From: Pithys albifrons albifrons
Lineage: Eukaryota; Chordata; Aves; Passeriformes; Thamnophilidae
Length of the DNA stretch: 64,000 bases
Assembly: GCF_047495875.1 (NCBI RefSeq)
Contig: NC_092475.1
Span: 12,366,501-12,430,500 of the forward strand
Direction of reading: 5' to 3'
Shown here piece by piece: positions 1 through 10,882 of this stretch; position 1 is the stretch's first letter, and each line of letters starts with the position of its first letter. The translations under genes and the position numbers were made by a program. The notes under the pieces were generated by a model. It saw only the letters and a list, made by a program, of their open reading frames with translations, had not been told where the DNA came from and searched no databases.

Positions 1-1224
1 CATTTCATGCTTGCTCTCCTTTAATTGCATTTGTCTGTTTCATTTATTTAGGTTTGGTTTTGTTTCTTCCTCTTTTCTGGTTAACAAGTTGTTTGGTTTG
101 TTTTTTTTCCCTTTTTCCCTTTTCCCTGGGGGTGGGGGTCCTACGTGGTGTGTACACATTGTATATATGTGTTTGCAAATGTCAGGAAAATATAATTTCT
201 TTTTAATTCAGTTCAGTTTCTTTTGAGTTCTTCTCTTTTCAGTTTTTTTTTTCAGTTTTTTTTTCCTTTGCTACGGAGACTAGGAGGGAGGGAGAGGGCA
301 GTCCAGGTTTGGTAAGAAGCTAAGCCAAACCTGTGACACCACCACACTATCCAACATGTGTCTGGGAGATTAATGCCATCAACCATGGCAAATGTTTCCC
401 AGGGCTGCATGTCTCCATCTGAATTTCCAGGAGCGTTGAATTTGTCCAAGACATAGAGCGAGACCTTTCTCTTGGCAGCTCCTCCACCTTTCCCACGGTG
501 CTTTGGTGCCTGTGAAGCACAGATAAGTCATTGCACAATCACCCACAAGCCATGGCTGCTCCAGGCTCCCAGGACCCCATCCCTGCCTGCTCAGATCCAG
601 CTCCAGGCACAAAGAAGGGTCTCCTGATGGTGGGGCATGTGGTCCACCAAAAAGTTGCTCCCCTCCAGCCCGTGCCAATGGATGGCTCCAAGAGGTGTGT
701 GTGGAGCCCTCAACCTTTCATTTAAAGGCATCTTTGAGTAAATAAAGAATAAAGTATTTTAGGCCTTTCAGTTTGACAAGGGGCTGTTTCTCCCACCACT
801 GCAATCTCTGAAAAAAGTAGGCACTGACAGCTGGATGAGAGTGGATAAATTTGGGTAACCCACTGGTGCCAGCTCCCCAAGTGACCACAGATTAATTATT
901 TACTGCCCAGAAAGTACAAGTTTACTATTGGCTCCCTCCTGACTCTTTTCTCCCTTCATTTTTCTTTTTTCCACAGGCAGCCACTGTACTTTTCTTCTCC
1001 TAAGCAAAGGGCCATTATTTATATAAACAAGAAGGGGAAGAGAAATGGGTGGCAGGACTTTCCCATACTATAAGTCTAACTCTCTGCAGTGTTTTATGGT
1101 AGGACAGAAAAAAAACACAAACCAAAACAAATCATGAGCAAACATCCTACTGCATTGCTTTACTTTTCCAGCAGAGGAAATTTCCAGGGTCAAAGCCATG
1201 TGGATGAGCTTTTCCAGCAGCCCC

Positions 1225-1232
1225 TGACGTCA
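1225..1232 (+). promoter_or_regulatory. Palindromic CRE motif TGACGTCA
   Basis: Exact full-length CREB/ATF palindrome in unique sequence. It could be chance in a window this long; no gene start is seen nearby. Confidence 0.3.
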
Positions 1233-2136
1233 CCTTGCAGAGAGAAGCCAAGTCCCCTCTCTCTTCAATCCCTCTTTGTGTTTCACCCAGGCTGATTAAG
1301 TTACTTAATTCCATTTGGTGGATACACTGGGGCAGCAAAACTCTGTTCCAACAATGTTAACGAGCCTGGGTTAGAAGTTAAACCTCCCACTAAATGTGTG
1401 TTTTGGTGATGGTGGGACAGGGCAGGGTCAGCCCCAGGTTAGGGTCCCTCTTCCCACACCTCAATGCTCCATCTGAGCTCCTAACACAGATCACACTCTG
1501 ACAAGACCACCTGAAGGAGCTGAAGGAGCTTTGTCTTTTGGAATACTTTTGAACATCAATGATTTTGGGTTTTCCTAAAATGATCCTGCTTGGACCACGT
1601 CCCCATCTCTGGGGGAGAAGGGAGTTCATTGCAGCCGATCTCTGTCCTCCTGCCAAGAAATCCTCTTGGTGCCCAGCAGCTCCTTCACCCCCCAGGATCA
1701 ATTCTGCAGATAGAATTGATGGCTCCTTCATGGAGTCTTTCTTCCCTCAGTTAATTCACTTCCTCACAGGCAGCATTAGCATGGTCAAGTGAACCCTTTC
1801 CGATCAATGGTCGAGGGTGAGGAAGTTTTCCTGAGAAAATGACTGTGTTAGCAAACTTGCTGCTGGGGCAGAGAGGGAGGGCTGAAAGGAGCAGCATTTG
1901 CCTTCTCTCGGGCTGTTTTATTCCTATACTTTTTGTGTACTTTGCATAATAATGCAATAGAGCTGACAAAAGATTTATTCCTGGCGCCTATAAAATGACA
2001 CAATACGATGAGTTTTAAATGGAGAGGAGAAAAAAAATCCAAGAGAAAAGGTAAATAAGCGGGCTCTTCTTAAACTCTGTAAATGTTATGGACAGAAATT
2101 CAATTAGTGCCCAGGAAGCTGCAGAAGCATTCATTT

Positions 2137-2173
2137 TTCCTTTTTTTTCTTTTTTTTTTTCTTTTTTTTTTTT
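2137..2173 (+). repeat. Pyrimidine (T-rich) tract
   Basis: Long T runs broken by single C residues. Simple sequence, no adjacent retroposon body recognised. Confidence 0.9.
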
Positions 2174-3124
2174 CGTCCCCAGCCTTTTAATGTCCAGGCA
2201 ACGAGGCTTATTTAAAAGATGCCAGTTGTGCCTGTGCACAGACATGAAGGCACATCCAGGCCACACACATCTGTGTGTGTATAATCACTGCCATCCTTCC
2301 CTTTGTACCCAGGCACAGCTGTTCCCTTTGATGATGGAGCACCACTTGTTGAAGTAGAAATATTTTTATGGATTATGTGTAATCTTAAACTGGTGGTGCT
2401 CAACCATGGGCTATAGAGGGTGAATATAGTTTATATAAATCAATAACTCTCACAGAGCACATTTTGGGTTGAAGTACATGTTTGGACTGAAAAGGAGTTG
2501 TTTAAATGAGTGCTGGGCACCCAAACCATTTACAGCAGGCCCTGCATTTTAAGGCCTTCTCAAACTCTCACCCTGAACTGTAAATCCCCAGAGGAGACTT
2601 CACACAGGTGTTTATCCTTTTGGAAAGCATTTTTGAGGCTCTACCTTGCCTACTGCTGATGGATCCTCTCAGGTATGGGGGTTATGAGCCACCACTCAGC
2701 CCTTTGTGGAAGCAAAACCTAAACATGGAAACTGGGATTGCTCGGATTTAAAATGTGCAGCTGGACAAAGCAGAGTGGCAGAGCTGCCACCTCCCCCAGA
2801 ACTGGTGGAGAGCCCTGTCCCTGCACCTTCTGCCTGTGCTGGGGATGTGCTGTCTCAGTGGTGGGCGTGTGTTTCACCCCCACATCAAGCTTGCCCAGAC
2901 CCATCTCTACAGGCTTTCCACTTCCTACAAAGAGGGCACAGTAAACCAGAAATCTTGCTTTGTTCTTTCTGTCACCAGGATGAACTGGCTGGAGCCAAGA
3001 AGGGCTTTGCAGAGCTGCAGCCACTGTGCTGGTTGACCCAGGAGAGCTCCTTCACCCCTGGGAGATGCCACACCAGCCCCCAGACACATCCAAGCACTGA
3101 TGTGTCTTCTTGAGGTTTCTGTTT

Positions 3125-3345
3125 CATAGAATCATAGAATTGATTTGGTTGGAAAAGCCCTCCGAGATCATCAAGTCCAACCCTTGGTTCAACTCCAGTC
3201 CCTTTACCAGATCATGGCACTCAGTGCCACGGCCAAGCTCAGCTGAAAAACCTCCAGGGATGGGGAATCCACCCCCTCTCTGGGCAGCCCATTCCAATAC
3301 CTGATTACTCTCTCTGCAAAGAATTAATCCCTTCTGCAGAGGGAC
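3125..3345 (-). mobile_element. CR1 LINE 3' fragment
   Basis: It begins with ATAGAATCATAGAAT, then the complement of the CR1 3' end (GGTTGGAAAAG...TCATCAAGTCCAACCC), CCAGATCATGGCACTCAGTG and CTCTCTGGGCAGCCCATTCC. 5'-truncated, antisense to the window. Confidence 0.93.
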
Positions 3346-3411
3346 CTCTCCAGGAGATGGTGCTTTCTAGGATTGCAAGGATTACATGGAAGAGCTGGCT
3401 TGTTGCCTACA

Positions 3412-3580
3412 TTGCAGAATCACAGTATGGTTTGGTTTGGAAGGCACTTTAAAGCTCATTTAGTCCAACCCCCCTGCCATGGACAACACCTTCCACTAGA
3501 CCAGGTCACCCCAAGCCCTGGCCAACCTTGGAACACTTCAAGGGATGTGGCAGCCACAGCTTCTCTGGGTAACACAAATA
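3412..3580 (-). mobile_element. CR1 LINE 3' fragment
   Basis: Divergent CR1 end: CAGAATCACAGTATGGTTTG, GGAAGGCACTTTAAAGCTC, CCATGGACAACACCTTCCAC and GGCAGCCACAGCTTCTCTGG. It belongs to a different 3'-end type from its neighbour at 3,125. Confidence 0.88.
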
Positions 3581-4394
3581 CATATTTAGCCATGACACTC
3601 TCATGAAGGACATGCCAGTGCACTGTACACATGGTGGTCTGGTGGCTGTGGCCATCAGGAGACTCACCAAGGCCAATAAAACGCTCAGGCATCACAGGAG
3701 TCGCTTTCTGCGGGATCGTTTCACTGGGAACAGGGCTGGGAGCAGGGAATCTGCTCGTGCTGTGTGTGCAGGCAGCAAAAGCAAACCAAGAGCACCATCT
3801 ACTGCCGTGCTTGGCAGGATTGTCTGTTCCTGACAGGTCTGGGACTCAATAAAGGGGCTGTTCCACAGGCAGGTTTCTCGACTGTTGCACTGAGTGTTGG
3901 TCAATAGCTTATTAGAGTTTACTAATAAGGAAAGCTCATGGAGAAATGGATTTTTCTCTTCAGCACTTACACCACAAGCAAAACTCAGCACTTAAAGGGG
4001 CACAGCGAGCCCTCTGAATCACACATGGTGGAACACCACAATAAACTTAATTTCCAGGGTACAATAATACACACAATGGACTGTGTAACTGATTAAAAGG
4101 ATCATGAAACAAAACATAGGCTTGCATTTTTGTTGAAGCAACTCATCTGAGTTGCAGCAGAGAAGGAAAGAGTTATCTATGTCAGCTGCAGAAAAAGGAG
4201 CTTTTAAAAAAGCAGAGTATGAAGCCCATGGCCTGAGGGCTGGGTCTGTCATCAGCAGGCTGTGCAGAGTGACCTGCCCTGAGCCCAGGAGCAGAAGCAC
4301 TTCCTGCCATAGCTGCTCCTTCCCAGGTACTTTCCACAGATCACCCAATTTCCCAGAAAACCCAACCTTTCTCCAAAGCACAGAAGCAGCATGA

Positions 4395-4618
4395 AGGCAA
4401 GAAGAGGTTCTGAAATTCTCAGAGGTGGGCAGGCCCTGGCACAGGGTGCCCAGAGAAGCTGTGGCTGCCCCATGCCTGAAAATGTCCAAGACCAGGTTGG
4501 ATGGGGCTTGGAGCAACATGATCTAGTGGAAGGTGTCCCTGCCCATGGCAGGGGGGTGGAATTGGATTGACTTTAAAGGCTCTTCCAACCCAAACCAGTC
4601 TGGGATTCTCTGTGGTTG
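4395..4618 (+). mobile_element. CR1 LINE 3' fragment
   Basis: GTGGGCAGGCCCTGGCACAG, CAGAGAAGCTGTGGCTGCCC, GTCCAAGACCAGGTTGGATG and CTTCCAACCCAAACCAGTCT in sense order, ending at a degraded TGGGATTCTCTGTG tail. Confidence 0.92.
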
Positions 4619-4619
4619 G

Positions 4620-5710
4620 GCAGTCAGGGGCAGGATAGTGGTCAGCAGGACATGGAGGTTGTTTGTCCTCCCTCACCAACACCCACCCCCAGGGGGCTGC
4701 ACGGGGGCAAAGTGAGCCCAAGCAGAGTCAGGCTGAAGCCTTCCCCATTTGGGAAAAAAATCCATGAGCAATGACTTTTGACTACTTTAGACAATAGTTT
4801 CACTTATCTGACAACTCCTTTGTGGGTCTTTAATGCATGACATCAGCTTTGCAGGGCAGGGGATCCCAAGCAATTTTGGGGAGAAGGTGGTGATTAATTT
4901 GTTTGTTCTGTTATCTGCTGTTCTGTTCTTAGTTTGATATTTTTGCTCTGATTTGCTTGGGGGGCAATAGGCTATTTATCTATTTATGGGGTGGGGACCT
5001 GTGTGTTTGTTTATAGTTGGGAGGGGATTTGATCTCAAGTCCAGATTGGTACTTTTAATTATTCCTGGTGTCTCCCAGGGTTTTTTGCAGCACAGTGGGC
5101 AGGGAAGTGTCAGGACAGCCCTATCATGTAGGGGAGGATGGAGAGAGGTTGTCTGGCACAAGACCCTTCTCCATTTAATTTATTTATTATTGACCTGAAA
5201 AACCCCTGTAAGAGCCCTGGCTGGGTGTCCCTGCTGTGGCCACAGGAGCAAATCAAAGGAAGAACTTTTCCCTTTCTGGTCATCATCAGACATATCTGCA
5301 ACCCATTTGGGACCACCCAGCAGAAGATAAACTTCAGCACAGACATGAGCATCAGGGCACTGATCAGAAGAGCTCTGCAGCTGGTAGCAAGTATTGCCAT
5401 TTGGAATCAGTAGCATTTTGTACACACTTTGATTTTGTGGAATAAACAGCCAAGGCACAGATCAACTGGCCTCATTTTTACAGAGAGGCTTTTAAACCCT
5501 TCCCTGCCAGATCATAAAATGCATCATTTGCAGTCAGAGTTATCTAAAAGTTTGATGCAAGATCTGACAACAATGGTGGAGGCTGAATCACAAATGTGAT
5601 TTTGTTTATTTTCTGGTTTTTCCCTTTCTTTTCCACGTCATCCCAAGTTTCAGCAGAAAGGTAAGTGCTGGTGCCAGGCTGCTGTTATGGGCATTTTCCT
5701 CTCAGTGCCA
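4620..5710. other. Unique intergenic sequence
   Basis: Lies between two CR1 copies. Nothing coding is recognised. The gaps 3,580-4,395 and 6,065-6,634 are similar. Confidence 0.65.
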
Positions 5711-6065
5711 TGGAATCACAGACTGGTTTGTGTTGGAATCATAGAAAGGTTTGGGTTGGAAGGGACCTTAAAGATCATCCAATCCCACCCCCTGCCATGG
5801 GCAGGGACACCTCCCACCAGCCCAGGTTGCTCCAAGACCCATCCAACCTGGCCCTGGACACTCCCAGGGATGGGGCAGCCACAGCTTCTCTGGGCACCTG
5901 TGCCAGGGCCTGCCCACCCTCACAGGGAAGAATTTCTTCCTAATATCCAACATCAATCTATCTTCTTTCAGCCTAAACCCATTCCCCCTTGTCCCACCAC
6001 TGCTTGTCCTTGCAAAAAGTCTCTCTCCAGCCTCCCTGCAGGCCCTCTTTAGGTTCTGGAAGGCT
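5711..6065 (-). mobile_element. CR1 LINE 3' fragment with a doubled 3' end
   Basis: The right-hand part is a clear antisense CR1 (GGGTTGGAAGGGACCTTAAA through CCCATTCCCCCTTGTCCCAC to GGCCCTCTTTAGGTTCTGGA). Just before it, 5711-5738 repeats the terminal motif once more (AATCACAGACTGGTTTGTGT), suggesting a second, almost wholly truncated insertion or tail duplication. Confidence 0.92.
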
Positions 6066-6633
6066 GACCCAGAACACTGTCCATGGTGTTTCACTGTTCC
6101 TGCCATCACTCCCACATTCCTTGTGGACACAGAGATGTCACCAGGGAGATGGACACCACAGGGCCTGGGCTGGGCTCACCAGCTCCATGTGCACAATGAC
6201 AGGTACCTGCAGCAGGAAGAGACACCCCAGAAAGCCATCGATTCTCTTTTAATGTGTTCTTAGAAAATAATTACCACCAGGAGTAATGAATGCTCTTCTA
6301 ATTATACCCTCGCTGTCTCACCCCCTCCCAGTCAGGAACTCCTTCAGTAAGCAAAGAGCATTCAGGAGCAAAAAGGGTTTAATTCAGTGGTGAAGGATTG
6401 CACACCTGGATTGTCCTGGGGGATGTCCACAGTGAACAGGGCAGATGTTGTGCAGGGCTGAGGGTGCAGATCCTGCAGCTCAGGTGAGCCCCCAGAACAC
6501 CTCTTTGTGATTGGCACATTGGAGGTGCCACCTCATCCTGTAGTGCTGTCACTCATGGGGGTATTTTGGGTGGTGCAGCATTTGGATGTGCTTTTTTTTG
6601 CTTTCACTTCCAAAATTTTATTTTTTTATGAGG

Positions 6634-6905
6634 ACATTGGGTGACAGCACAAGGGGGAATGGCTTCAAACTGCCAGAGAGAAGGGTTAGATGGGATATTG
6701 GGAAGAAATTCTTCCCTGTGAGGGTGGGCAGGCCCTGGCACGGGTGCCCAGAGAAGCTGTGGCTGCCCCAGCCCTGGGAGTGTCCAAGGCCAGGTTGGAT
6801 GGGTCTTGGAGCAACCTGGGCTGGTGGGAGGTGTCCCTGTCCATGGCAGGGGAATGGAATTAGCTGATCTTTAAGGTCCCTTCCAACCCAAACCATTCAG
6901 TAACC
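6634..6905 (+). mobile_element. CR1 LINE 3' fragment
   Basis: Sense-strand CR1: ACAAGGGGGAATGGCTTCAA, GGAAGAAATTCTTCCCTGTG, GGCTGGTGGGAGGTGTCCCT and CCTTCCAACCCAAACCATTC. The translated remnant TRGNGFKL...KKFFPVRVGRPWHG is the C-terminal end of CR1 ORF2, with frameshifts. Confidence 0.94.
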
Positions 6906-9023
6906 ATGAAAAGTTGCTCCTCTCTCAAGCAGAGAGGCTCCTGTACTGTGATACAGAGGAGACAAACTCATGTGACATTCTAAAGTGAACCACTTACCTG
7001 TGGTTTTTTCAGATAACAGTTTCTGAGAGAAGGGTGAAATGCACCTTTTGGCCTTTATCTTCTCAGGTAACACCAGTTAACTGAGGCTCACTGGTGTTTG
7101 TGGAGGAAACCTGAGCTGGTACCCACTAAGGAAAACAAGTCTCTGCTTCATTCTGACTTGTAGATTTGTTAAACAGTTCCAGAAAGACGACAAAACCATG
7201 TGTTTTTCGATGAGATCACCACTCCAACCACCTGTCCCAGCTGCCAACCTGACAGCAAACAACTCCACAAAGGAACAGCTCAGTCCTGGTTTCCTTCCAA
7301 ATCCCCGCAAGGATTTGCATCCAGCTCATTTTAATTGGCCTTTGCTGGGCCTGTCCTTAGTTTCTGTTCTCTCTTCTCACTTCATCTACATAATTTGCAT
7401 TTCCTAAAGGTGCTCAGTGCTGCTCTGGCATGGCAGAGGCTGCACCACCAGCCTGGCTCACGTGCAGCGACTGAATCAGCTCGCTATTGTCTCAAAGCAC
7501 TTCTCTCCTCCTCCCTCTGAAAGCCTTTGAGAGACACATAATACCCTCTTTAAAAGGGCTTCTCGTGGTTGTATCACCTGAGGATCTATTTCTAACAGCG
7601 AATCGCATTATCCTGGGTGGAATTCTTCCTGCACTGGATTGGAAGCAAGCACTGATCAATGCCAGTTAAAACAACACCGAGCTACATAAACACAGAGCTC
7701 TGGTTTGTAATTATTTGCAATACTCGACTATAAGCTTGAAAATAACATTTATTTAGCTGAGTGTGACCCTCTCCATGTGCTGTTATATGGTGATTTCAGA
7801 AGTCCCTGTGAACAGGGAGAGCCCAGGCAGTCTGAGAGAGGACCAGAGAAAAGTCACTTTCTGATGTGGGAAGGCAGAAGAAATGGCAACTGGAGCTACC
7901 CAAACCTTTAAGAATATGGGTGCACAAAATAAATTTAAAGTGGGTTAATGTCTAGTTTGCTAAATGCCAGCAAATAAAGTGAGCTTCTCCTGAGCTTCAG
8001 GAAGGGACACAGAGCAAGGCAAGGTGGGATGTGATCAGAGACTGCTGTAAAACAGGATAATTTTAAATCTATTATCTAAACTACGTAGCTCAGTGTCTTT
8101 TAGTCTGTAATTGAGACTTCTCTTTTCCTCTGTGGATTTATTTTGTTCTCTGCTTGGCTCATGGCAATCAGATAGATTGCTCCATCTTCCCTGGAAAACT
8201 TCCAGTTCCTCAGAAGCTTCCTTTATCTTTTTTCCTTTCCTTTTTTTTTATCCTTTTCCCCCTTGCAATTAATGTGAATCACAGAATATTTTATATTTGG
8301 AATCGTGTTATTTGTAGACAGTAGTCAAACATGTTTGGTTAGCAGCCAGATGCTGAGCATATGCAGCAGAGGAGGGAGATGAAAGGCTGGAGGTAAACAG
8401 AGAAGGCACATGGTGATGGAGAGAGAGACCCCCACCCCTCCCTGCGCTGCTGCACCTGCTAAAATAGAAGCCAGTCAGAAAGGTAAATGAAACCCAAATT
8501 CAGATGGAAACCAGAAGTAATTTGGAGGATAAATTTTTAATTAAAAAAGCAGGATGGGATAGCAGGGTTAGAAAGATTGCTTCAAAAAGCTTAAGGCTCT
8601 GTTTCTCTGCCCTCGATCTTTAGCTTTTTTTATTGATATGGAATGAGAAAAGAGCTTTTTCTTGGTGCATGGCAGGAAAGCACAATTCAGGCCATAAGCA
8701 CCTTTCTCATTTCCATCCAAGATTACTGTTATACCCCTTGAAAGGTTGCAAAAAGATACAAATAGAGAAGAAAGGGGCTGTGTGCTTCCAAATTATTCAT
8801 TTCAAGCAGGGGGCACGTGGATCCAGAGCTGTAACAGCTTCTAATTGTCTTACAAGGATAATTTAAATGCTTTCAACTCTTATTTATGAGTGTGACATTT
8901 ATTTCTTTGTATTACAGCCATTCTTAAATGTCTTAGTGAGGGATCAATAGAACTCTGTACCAGCCAGACCTACACAATGTGCAGCTCCCCAGAAAGGATT
9001 TGTTTTGCTGTCCAGGGCTGTTT
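6906..9023. other. Unique intergenic sequence
   Basis: AT-rich, no gene seen. About 7,600-7,780 is a candidate conserved noncoding block (GTTTGTAATTATTTGCAATA and CATTTATTTAGCTGAG). GAATCACAGAATATT at 8,278 may be a very old CR1 trace. Confidence 0.65.
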
Positions 9024-9510
9024 TCATAGAATCATAGAATCATAGAATCACAGAATCATAGAATCATAGAATCATAGAATCATAGAATGGATTGGGTTGG
9101 AAAAGACCTCCAAGATTATCGAGTCCAACCCTTGGTCCAGCTCCAGTCCCTTTACCAGATCATGGCACTCAGTGCCACGGCCAAGCTCAGCTTAAAAACC
9201 TCCAGGGATGGGGAATCCACCCCCTCTCTGGGCAGCCCATTCCAATGCCTGAGCACTCTCTCTGCAAAGAAGTTTTTTCTCATCTCCAAGTTCAATTTCC
9301 CCTGGCAGAGCTTGAGCCCATCGTGCCCCCTTGTCCTATTGCTGAGTGCCTGGGAGAAGAGACCAACCCCCACCTGGCCAGAACTTCCCTTCAGGCAGTT
9401 CCAGACAGTGCTGAGGTCACCTCTGAGCCTCCTCTTCTCCAGGCTGAACACCCCCAGCTCCCTCAGCCTCTCCCCATAGGGCTTGTGCTCCAGAAGCCCT
9501 TTGCCACCCA
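9024..9510 (-). mobile_element. CR1 LINE 3' fragment with long octamer-type tail
   Basis: Starts with eight consecutive AATCATAGAAT-type tail units (9,025-9,087), then antisense CR1 through CTCAGCTTAAAAACCTCCAG, GAGAAGAGACCAACCCCCAC and CCTCAGCCTCTCCCCATAGG. The complement reads [20 protein letters not shown], an ORF2 C-terminal relic. Confidence 0.95.
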
Positions 9511-10394
9511 AGATGTGCAGGATGGGGCTCTGCAAGGTGTTTTTTTTTTGCTTCCTGTCTCACAACTCCTTCACTCTGTAGCTCCTGGTGTCCAGCCAGG
9601 CATTTTTGCAGTGATGCCACCAACTCACCAAGCTCATGTGGCCTGGGTGGACATAAATAAGAGAGGAAGAGAGGACATGAGTGTTACCAATGTATCAGCT
9701 TGGGGGAAATGTGGAGCTGGAAATCTCACTGTATATAAACCAAAATAATCTCACTCTACACACTCATTGCAAATTCACAATGTATGTGACAGGGAATATG
9801 CTTTGAGCCCTTTCTTTCCCTTTATCTTGCTGTTCCTATAATCCAGTCTGGTAGATATAATCAGCCAAGAAGCATCTACTTCTCCAGATTTTATCCCTGG
9901 AGAGCTGATGGCAGGTGAATGTGCAGCTCCCCACATCACATCTGCCTGTGGTTTGGGAAGTTTAAGCTTTTATTTGCTTCCCGTAGCCACAAATGGATGA
10001 GTTTAGTAAAATAAATTATTTTTATGCCATCACATGATACAGACAGTGCATCACAGCAGAGGCCAGAGGAAAGTATAAGGAATTGTTATGGCAGGAGAAA
10101 AATCTGAGATCCATTCTTGACAAAGGTATGTGGTGCTGGAGCCTGGGAACTGTTGTGTGTGAGAGAGATCAACTTAATAGAATTTCTGAGATGACAGAGC
10201 CCCTTGCAAAATGTAATGTTCACAAATCTACAAGGTCTGGTGCAGCAGTGATATTTTTAATTACTGACTTCTCTCAGATAAAATAACTGGGGTCTACCCA
10301 CCTTGAAAGAAAGAAAGGATAGAGCTCCATCCATTTTCCACCTCATAAGATGCACAATTGGGTAAATACATCACCATTCACCTCATTTTTCTGG

Positions 10395-10462
10395 GTCATA
10401 AATCCTAGAATGGTCTGGGTCGAAAGGAACCTTAAAGATCATCTTGATCCAGCTTGGTCATC
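10395..10462 (-). mobile_element. Short, divergent CR1 3' end
   Basis: AATCCTAGAATGGTCTGGGT, then AAAGGAACCTTAAAGATCATC, recognisable as the last ~60 bp of CR1 in antisense. Confidence 0.75.
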
Positions 10463-10795
10463 AATCTCTGATTCAGTTCATGGTGAGTTATCCACGTGCA
10501 CACAAAAGGTTTTGGTCCAAATTCACACTAAGGGAGCTCCATGAGCTTCAGGATGGTTGGGTCAGAAGAGAAGTCAGGGAATTTTGCAGCAGACACTCAA
10601 ATCAAGGCCTCTGACTTGATGAAAATGTGTAAATGTACTTGATACGGAACAGAACATGTATAGCCCTCCTGGACTGAGGTTACAGGGACAAGTGTGGGGG
10701 GTGGATGTGCTGCAGCCCCTGGTAGCTCCAGCACAGGGGTCCCTCAGTGATGCTGACACTTCCTGAAGTTCTAAAGATCATCAGGTGACCTCCTG

Positions 10796-10882
10796 AATTC
10801 CACAGAATCTCCTGAGCTGAAAGGGATCCACAGGAATCATCAAATTCTGGGTGGGACCCAACTCCAAACAGCACTAGTCATG
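10796..10882 (-). mobile_element. Short, old CR1-type 3' end
   Basis: CCACAGAATCTCCTGAGCTG, AAAGGGATCCACAGGAATCA and GACCCAACTCCAAACAGCAC resemble an older CR1 3' end in antisense, the same tail type as in the SINE at 29,265. Confidence 0.65.

Larger units (their letters stand above)
1..3120. other. Unique intergenic sequence
   Basis: No gene or transposon recognised. It holds T-rich tracts at about 100-130, 240-275 and 2,137-2,173, a CRE motif at 1,225, and an AT-rich block at 1,915-2,040 (CTTTGCATAATAATGCAATA) that reads like conserved noncoding DNA. Open frames here are short and low-complexity. Confidence 0.7.
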
